A stretch of 10,520 bases of DNA from Candidatus Amesbacteria bacterium (GTDB lineage Bacteria > Patescibacteriota > Microgenomatia > CAZETR01 > Amesbacteraceae): NCBI GenBank assembly GCA_030681075.1, contig JAUXUE010000073.1, positions 1 through 10,520 of the forward strand, in the 5' to 3' direction. Shown piece by piece: positions 6,296-10,520 of this stretch; within the stretch, counting starts at the first letter, position 1; the number at the start of each line of letters is the position of its first letter. A model generated the notes under the pieces. It was not told where the DNA came from. It did not search any database and was given only the letters and a program-made list of their open reading frames with translations. The translations under genes and the position numbers were made by a program.

Positions 6296-6306
6296 ATTTT
6301 TATTTT
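6276..6306 (+). repeat. Direct repeat B, copy 2 (26/31 identical to 5449-5479)
   Basis: It spans the start codon of the BRO gene and touches the TAA stop of the CPD ATPase. Removing the DNA between the two copies would put the GDCCVxC gene about 9 bases after the ATPase, a normal operon spacing. Confidence 0.55.
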
Positions 6307-8404
6307 ACACCAAATCTTTCTCTACCCGCTTGAGGAGCACAGCATTGACGGCGACAATAATAGACGAGACAGACATCAGAAGAGCTGAAAATTCCGGGCG
6401 CAAGGTAATTCCGAATTTAGGATAGAGAACTCCGGCGGCTATAGGAATAGCCAAGAGATTATAGACACTGGCCCAGACCAAATTTTCTTTCATTTTCCTG
6501 ACAGTTGCTTTGGATAATTTAATTGCCCGTAAAATATCTAAGGGGTCAGATTTCATGAGGACCACTTTGGCTGTTTCAATGGCTACGTCCGTGCCCGCTC
6601 CAATGGCTATCCCAATATCCGCCTGAGCCAAAGCCGGAGCATCGTTGACACCATCCCCCACCATGGCCACAAATTTACCTTCATCTTGGAGTTTTTTAAC
6701 ATATTTAGCTTTATCTTCGGGTAAAACTTCAGAAAAAATCCGGTCAATATTTAAGAGCTTGCCGATAGCCTCGGCCGTTTTTGTATTATCACCGGTAATC
6801 ATGGCTACTTCTAAGCCTTGTTCTCTCATCTGGGCAATGGCAGCTCTGGCGGTCGATTTAATCGGATCCTGTGCTGCCGCTACTCCGGCAATTTTTCCAT
6901 CCACTGCCAAGATCATAATTGTTTTTCCTTCGGATAGAAGTCTGTCAATATCTTTTGAAAGCGGAGTAATATCAATTCCACGATCGTGCATCAGTTTTAT
7001 GGTTCCCACCAAAATTTGTTTACCTTCAACGATTGCCTCCACCCCCAAGCCAGCCAGATTTTGAAATTTTTCGATCTTTTCTGGAATAATAATTTTTCTT
7101 TTTTTGGCTTCTTCCAAAACAGCTTGACTTAGTGGGTGTGAAGATTTGGTTTCGGCCGCGGCGTCTAAACGTAAAACATCTATCTGACTAAACCCTTTGG
7201 CCGAAATTACATCGGTGATGATGGGTTTACCTTGGGTAAGAGTCCCGGTTTTATCCAAAACTATGGCTTGAATTTTGGACACTTGTTCCAAGGTGGGTGC
7301 ATCTTTAATTAAAATATTATGTTTGGCTCCCAACCCCGTTCCCACAGCCACGGCAGTGGGCGTGGCCAAGCCCAAAGCATCCGGGCAGGCAATGACGATT
7401 GTGGAAATGGCAAAAGTTAGAGCCATCATTAGGGATTCGCCCATGACAAAATACCAAACAATAAAAGTGGTGGCTCCTCCGCCAACAGCAATAATCACCA
7501 GATATTTAGCAAACCTGTCGGCAATTTTTTGTCCAGGGGCTTTGGAATTTTGGGCCATTTCCACCATTTTGACAATTTGGGCTAGAGCCGTATCTTCACC
7601 AATTTTGGTGGCCTTAAATTTCACCGAGCCGGTAGTGTTGATTGATCCACCAATTGCCATGTCCCCAACTGATTTAAATACCGGTAATGATTCACCGGTG
7701 ACCAATGATTCATCGATGGCTGTTTCGCCTTCGATAATTTCGCCATCGACCGGCACCTTATCACCGGGCTTTAAAATCAAAATATCTCCGAGTTTAACTT
7801 CAGATGTGGAAATCATCGATTCTTTGCCATCTTTAAAGAGCCGGGCTTGGGGAGGTACCAGATCAAAAAGTGCCTGTAGGGCATCCGTCGTTCCCCTTCT
7901 CGATTTCATCTCCATCCAGTGCCCAAACAAAACAAAAGTAATTAGCAACGCCGCAGCTTCATAATAAGAGTCAGTATTGCCCAAAAAAGTCAGCAAGACT
8001 GAAAAGGCATAGGCCGCAGTAATACCGACGGCAATCAAGACTGACATGTTTAGAGTTTTTTGTTTGAGAGCCTGATAGGATGAATATAAAAATATCCAGC
8101 CGGAATAAAAAAAGACCGGAGTGGTCAAAATAAATAATACCCAGGGATTGGGATTTTTTACAAAATAAGTCAGGATAATTATGGGAATTGATAGAACCAG
8201 CGCAAAAAAGAATTTGTTTCTAATATCTTCCTCCATCATCCGAGCCATTTCCCGGCCAGCCAGTCCCGTGTGATCCATTCCCATACTCATGGTCATACTC
8301 ATTTTGAATTTGTTCGCGGGCACTAAGGTCATACCACACTTGGGACAACTGCCGGGTTTATCCAGCATTATTTCCGGGTGCATGGGACAGGTGTACATTT
8401 TCAT
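6305..8404 (-). CDS. P1B-type metal ATPase, CopB-like, with CPMHP metal-binding domain and CPD motif
   Basis: This is a 699-residue heavy-metal pump. In place of an HMA domain it starts with the short metal-binding motif CPMHPEI followed by CPKCGM (C6, C20, C23), then a Met/His-rich stretch (KMSMTMSMGMDH), both common in CopB/silver-type ATPases. The core is complete: eight membrane helices, TGES, DKTGT (D384), SSHPL, GDGVNDAP, and final helices with YN and MSxSS. The membrane metal-site motif is CPD (C340-P341-D342) rather than the CPC of CopA or the CPH of classical CopB. The substrate is therefore uncertain: Cu, Ag or another metal. The start is ATG at 8404, overlapping the DUF5676 stop as ATGA and falling right before the metal-binding motif. 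A 49-residue upstream extension is only a shadow of the DUF5676 gene. It is the last gene of the right-hand overlapping operon. Confidence 0.93.
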   Translation of the reverse strand: MKMYTCPMHPEIMLDKPGSCPKCGMTLVPANKFKMSMTMSMGMDHTGLAGREMARMMEEDIRNKFFFALVLSIPIIILTYFVKNPNPWVLFILTTPVFFYSGWIFLYSSYQALKQKTLNMSVLIAVGITAAYAFSVLLTFLGNTDSYYEAAALLITFVLFGHWMEMKSRRGTTDALQALFDLVPPQARLFKDGKESMISTSEVKLGDILILKPGDKVPVDGEIIEGETAIDESLVTGESLPVFKSVGDMAIGGSINTTGSVKFKATKIGEDTALAQIVKMVEMAQNSKAPGQKIADRFAKYLVIIAVGGGATTFIVWYFVMGESLMMALTFAISTIVIACPDALGLATPTAVAVGTGLGAKHNILIKDAPTLEQVSKIQAIVLDKTGTLTQGKPIITDVISAKGFSQIDVLRLDAAAETKSSHPLSQAVLEEAKKRKIIIPEKIEKFQNLAGLGVEAIVEGKQILVGTIKLMHDRGIDITPLSKDIDRLLSEGKTIMILAVDGKIAGVAAAQDPIKSTARAAIAQMREQGLEVAMITGDNTKTAEAIGKLLNIDRIFSEVLPEDKAKYVKKLQDEGKFVAMVGDGVNDAPALAQADIGIAIGAGTDVAIETAKVVLMKSDPLDILRAIKLSKATVRKMKENLVWASVYNLLAIPIAAGVLYPKFGITLRPEFSALLMSVSSIIVAVNAVLLKRVEKDLV

Positions 8405-8667
8405 TTCTTGGCAAAGTAGTTTGAGATGCTGGCAAAGAGATAGCCTACAAGCCAAGCTGAAACGCTGGCTGAGACTAGACCCAAGACAAAGGATTGGATT
8501 GACAGATCCCAAGAACTTTTCTGGGCCAGCTCGACCCCATGCAACCAAGACTGGGCAACTGTAAACATCAAGTCTGGAAAGAATCCGACCAGTACCCTAC
8601 AAGCCACAAAAATTATTCCAATAGTAGCAGCTAGTGCATTGGCAGTAGTAATTGGTTCATGCTTCAT
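8401..8667 (-). CDS. DUF5676 family membrane protein
   Basis: This is an 88-residue integral membrane protein with two hydrophobic segments, about 9-30 and 58-82. The loop between them has the family-like FPDLMFTVAQSWLHGVEL pattern (FPD near 30 and HGxxL near 43-47). DUF5676 proteins occur beside heavy-metal ATPases and other metal genes, but I know of no established function. Here the gene is locked between two others: it overlaps the CcdA gene by 11 bases and its TGA overlaps the ATPase ATG as ATGA. It is therefore probably made in step with the pump and may be a membrane partner of it (inference). Confidence 0.85.
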   Translation of the reverse strand: MKHEPITTANALAATIGIIFVACRVLVGFFPDLMFTVAQSWLHGVELAQKSSWDLSIQSFVLGLVSASVSAWLVGYLFASISNYFAKK

Positions 8668-9472
8668 TCTTCCTCACCCCCTTCATAATTATTATTATAA
8701 CTAGAATAATAATTAATACAAATACTCCCAAATCCAGCCAAGGATTTTGAAACGATTTGGAAATTTCAAAGACCCATAATCGCATGGGTCTAGTCAAAGC
8801 TTCCATCTGGTTCATTTGAATTTGATCAAAATAATTAAAGATGGCCATCAGAATCCCTGTGGTTATAAATATCCCCGCTCCCACATGTTTAAGAATATTA
8901 GATATTTTTCTCTGATTGGCTCCTTCTATTTTGTCAGTCAATTTTTTGTACAGGACGGACATTATAAATAGCGGAGCGACAATACCTGCGACATAAGCCA
9001 AAGCAACTACTAGGGCTTGAAGCGTGGACGGTGACAATGAAATTAAAGTTACTGCAGCTAATAAAACTGGTGCACAGCAAGATGATGTCAGACCGGACAT
9101 AATACCTAAGCCAAAGACACTACCGGTATTTATCTCGGGGTTAAACTTTGGCATACTAAAAAACTTGGGCAGATGAAATAATGGTTTAACCGTCATAATT
9201 CCCATGGCAATCATGACTGCCGCCCCCACATAATAACTGCCTTTGTGATAAATATCCAAAAAAGAAATGGCATATCTAAAACCCAAGGCCACAGGGACCA
9301 AGACTACCGCTAGTCCCCCGGCAAAAACCAGGGTGTAATATATAACTTTGGCCCGGTCCTTAAAAATTGTTCCCAGATATGAGGGGAATAAGAATGTTAT
9401 GCAACATGGGGCAAACAGAGCCAAGGAGCCAGCTAAAAAAGAAGCCACCAGTGACACTCCAAAGAGCATCAT
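8657..9472 (-). CDS. CcdA/DsbD-family transmembrane thiol-redox protein
   Basis: This is a 271-residue polytopic membrane protein with about seven hydrophobic segments. The CcdA-type redox sites are in helix 1 (FAPCCITFLFPSYLG, C23/C24) and helix 4 (GLTSSCCAPVLLA, C132/C133). Each has a vicinal Cys pair rather than a single Cys. By family precedent, such proteins pass electrons from cytoplasmic thioredoxin across the membrane to extracytoplasmic Cys partners. There is no cytochrome c gene in view, and the upstream neighbour is a DUF1573 protein with a CxC motif, so a metal-protein maturation or reduction role is more likely here than cytochrome assembly (inference). An extra Ile-rich helix lies at the C-terminus (about 243-266). 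The start ATG overlaps the DUF1573 TGA as ATGA; a second ATG follows immediately. It overlaps DUF5676 by 11 bases. Confidence 0.88.
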   Translation of the reverse strand: MMLFGVSLVASFLAGSLALFAPCCITFLFPSYLGTIFKDRAKVIYYTLVFAGGLAVVLVPVALGFRYAISFLDIYHKGSYYVGAAVMIAMGIMTVKPLFHLPKFFSMPKFNPEINTGSVFGLGIMSGLTSSCCAPVLLAAVTLISLSPSTLQALVVALAYVAGIVAPLFIMSVLYKKLTDKIEGANQRKISNILKHVGAGIFITTGILMAIFNYFDQIQMNQMEALTRPMRLWVFEISKSFQNPWLDLGVFVLIIILVIIIIMKGVRKNEA

Positions 9473-9951
9473 TTGACTACAGTCTTAACGGTAAATGTCA
9501 GCTTAGGATTATCCGGATCGTTGGTGCCTACATAGACATCGCGGGTAACAGGACCATATACCGGCATGATATAGGGCTTGTAAATTACCCGGACAACGGC
9601 TGTATCCCCCACCGCAATTTGGTTTACAAATCCTCCCGGGGCATGCATACCGTATTCTTTACTGGTTTGGCCTTTGTAAACAATTTGTCCAGACACACAA
9701 TTGCAACTACTGGAGATACTGGTTATTTGTAAGGGATTGCTTCCAACATTTTTGATTGTGAAGTCACGGCTTTTGACATCGGCAACTTTCATCTCCCCTA
9801 AATCCGCAACAGTTTCCAGAGCCTCTACCTTGGAGAAAACATTAGTTTTTGGTATTACCGTAGAGTCTTGGTTTTTGGTTAATATCCATATTGCCACACC
9901 CATAAATGCGGCCAAACCAACTACAAAAATGGCTATTGTTTTGGGTGTCAT
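9469..9951 (-). CDS. DUF1573 domain protein, membrane-anchored
   Basis: This 160-residue protein has an N-terminal membrane segment (residues about 5-24) with no clear cleavage site, so it is probably a signal anchor that displays the rest outside the membrane. Residues about 45-158 form an Ig-like DUF1573 domain: the ADLGEMKVADVKSRDFTIKNVG start, the conserved SSCNCVSG (C83, C85), and the late TRDVYVGTNDPDNP segment. The CxC pair could bind a soft metal or be the partner reduced by the adjacent CcdA-type protein. Both flanking junctions are ATGA overlaps (9948-9951 and 9469-9472). The family assignment is good; the role in metal handling comes from context only. Confidence 0.87.
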   Translation of the reverse strand: MTPKTIAIFVVGLAAFMGVAIWILTKNQDSTVIPKTNVFSKVEALETVADLGEMKVADVKSRDFTIKNVGSNPLQITSISSSCNCVSGQIVYKGQTSKEYGMHAPGGFVNQIAVGDTAVVRVIYKPYIMPVYGPVTRDVYVGTNDPDNPKLTFTVKTVVK

Positions 9952-10520
9952 ACCCCACAGCCTCCTCCCGACTTAACTTGGGGAGTCAGACCTTCATCTT
10001 GAAGTTGCTTACTAACTGCCCCATATCCCCGCCCACTGGAATATTCTTCTCCCAAAACTTCGACAGGATTTATGTCTTTCCAATTGATATTTTTCTTGGC
10101 TTTGAAAAAGACTGCTAATTCAGTATAGGTCTGGGGAAACCAATAGGAGTTTATGACTAAAGCTTTTTTATAGATATCTTCTTCAGACATACCGGCCACG
10201 ACTGCCATTTCAATAAACCCCAGCATACCAGCCCCATGATTGCAGTCGGGAAAAGCCGTGGAATTGCCACAGCATGGTCTATAGATATTGGCCGATATTT
10301 TCTTAACCAATTCTTCTTGATCGGCCGTTAATTTCAGAAGACTTTGACTATTAAAGAGTTTTCCGCCTTCGCGCGACCCCAAGGTCCAACCGCCCGTCGA
10401 AGCAAAGCTACCCACCTGATCTTTATATTTAGTTCCCATCACCCCTTCGGACAAAACTTTGGCTTTGTTGGTAATGCCCAAGGGCCAGAGCAAATTTAAA
10501 ATTAAGGCCGAATTTTCTTG
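9948..10520 (-). CDS. Conserved-looking Cys/His protein of unknown function (5' end missing)
   Basis: The frame is open to the right edge, so the N-terminus lies outside the window; a TTG at 10493 is internal and should not be taken as the start. The visible 190 residues contain a striking Cys/His cluster, PCCGNSTAFPDCNHG (visible residues about 82-96), and a Cys near the end (GGGCGV). Helical segments rich in aromatic residues follow (GFIEMAVVAGMSEEDIYKKA, then NSYWFPQTYTELAVFFKAK). The CC...C.H layout suggests a metal, heme or redox site. I do not recognise a named family. It precedes the DUF1573 gene with an ATGA overlap and is the first visible member of the five-gene operon, so it probably takes part in the same extracytoplasmic metal/thiol chemistry. 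Whether it is exported cannot be judged without the N-terminus. Confidence 0.8.
   Translation of the reverse strand, partial: QENSALILNLLWPLGITNKAKVLSEGVMGTKYKDQVGSFASTGGWTLGSREGGKLFNSQSLLKLTADQEELVKKISANIYRPCCGNSTAFPDCNHGAGMLGFIEMAVVAGMSEEDIYKKALVINSYWFPQTYTELAVFFKAKKNINWKDINPVEVLGEEYSSGRGYGAVSKQLQDEGLTPQVKSGGGCGV

Noticed and set aside
8405..8548. 49-residue N-terminal extension of the CPD ATPase
   Set aside because: It lies entirely over the DUF5676 gene in another frame and has no ATPase-like sequence; the ATG at 8404 overlaps the DUF5676 stop as ATGA and directly precedes the CPMHP motif.
1..10520. Alternative genetic code (TGA as Gly or Trp)
   Set aside because: TGA serves as the stop in several ATGA junctions, and proteins have normal family lengths under the standard code.

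Overview
This window looks like part of a small, tightly packed bacterial chromosome, most likely from the Patescibacteria (Candidate Phyla Radiation). That assignment is an inference. It rests on extreme compaction (ATGA start/stop overlaps, a tRNA wedged between genes), moderate-to-low GC, a Pro/Thr-rich surface protein, and short CPR-frequent families (RNHCP, DUF559, BRO-N). TGA is used as an ordinary stop, so the Gly-recoding lineages (Gracilibacteria/Absconditabacteria) are unlikely. Almost everything lies on the minus strand and concerns copper or a similar soft metal, together with thiol redox chemistry.

Layout, left to right. (1) 3-551, plus strand: the 3' part of a coiled-coil, Pro/Thr-rich protein that enters from outside. 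(2) 558-633, minus: tRNA-Ile(GAU) with encoded CCA, with a perfect TATAAT just upstream that overlaps the stop of the next gene. (3) 644-4628, minus, read right to left: an HMA-DsbD/TauE-like-cupredoxin fusion, a CopA-type CPC copper ATPase, a 62-aa coiled-coil protein and an RNHCP zinc-ribbon protein, all overlapping or nearly touching. (4) 4635-5175: a plus-strand DUF559 nuclease-like gene bounded by 11-bp inverted repeats and GC-rich hairpins. It looks like a small mobile element dropped into the metal operon. (5) 5176-6295, minus: a BRO-N/DinD-like gene, a GDCCVxC protein and an unlisted DUF2933-like micro-ORF. (6) 6305-10520, minus: a tightly overlapping five-gene run read from the right edge. 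It contains an unknown Cys/His protein (partial), a membrane-anchored DUF1573 protein, a CcdA-family protein, a DUF5676 membrane protein and a second P1B-ATPase with an N-terminal CPMHP metal-binding domain and an unusual CPD membrane motif.

How the genes may work together (inference): the two ATPases would export metal. The HMA and cupredoxin domains would pass metal to or from the membrane. The CcdA and DsbD-like membrane proteins would carry reducing equivalents outward to keep Cys-rich extracytoplasmic partners (DUF1573, the unknown CCGN/FPDCNHG protein, the cupredoxin) reduced and able to bind metal. The DUF559 element and probably the BRO gene interrupt what would otherwise be one continuous metal-handling operon. 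No metal-responsive regulator (CsoR, CopY, MerR type) is visible in the window.
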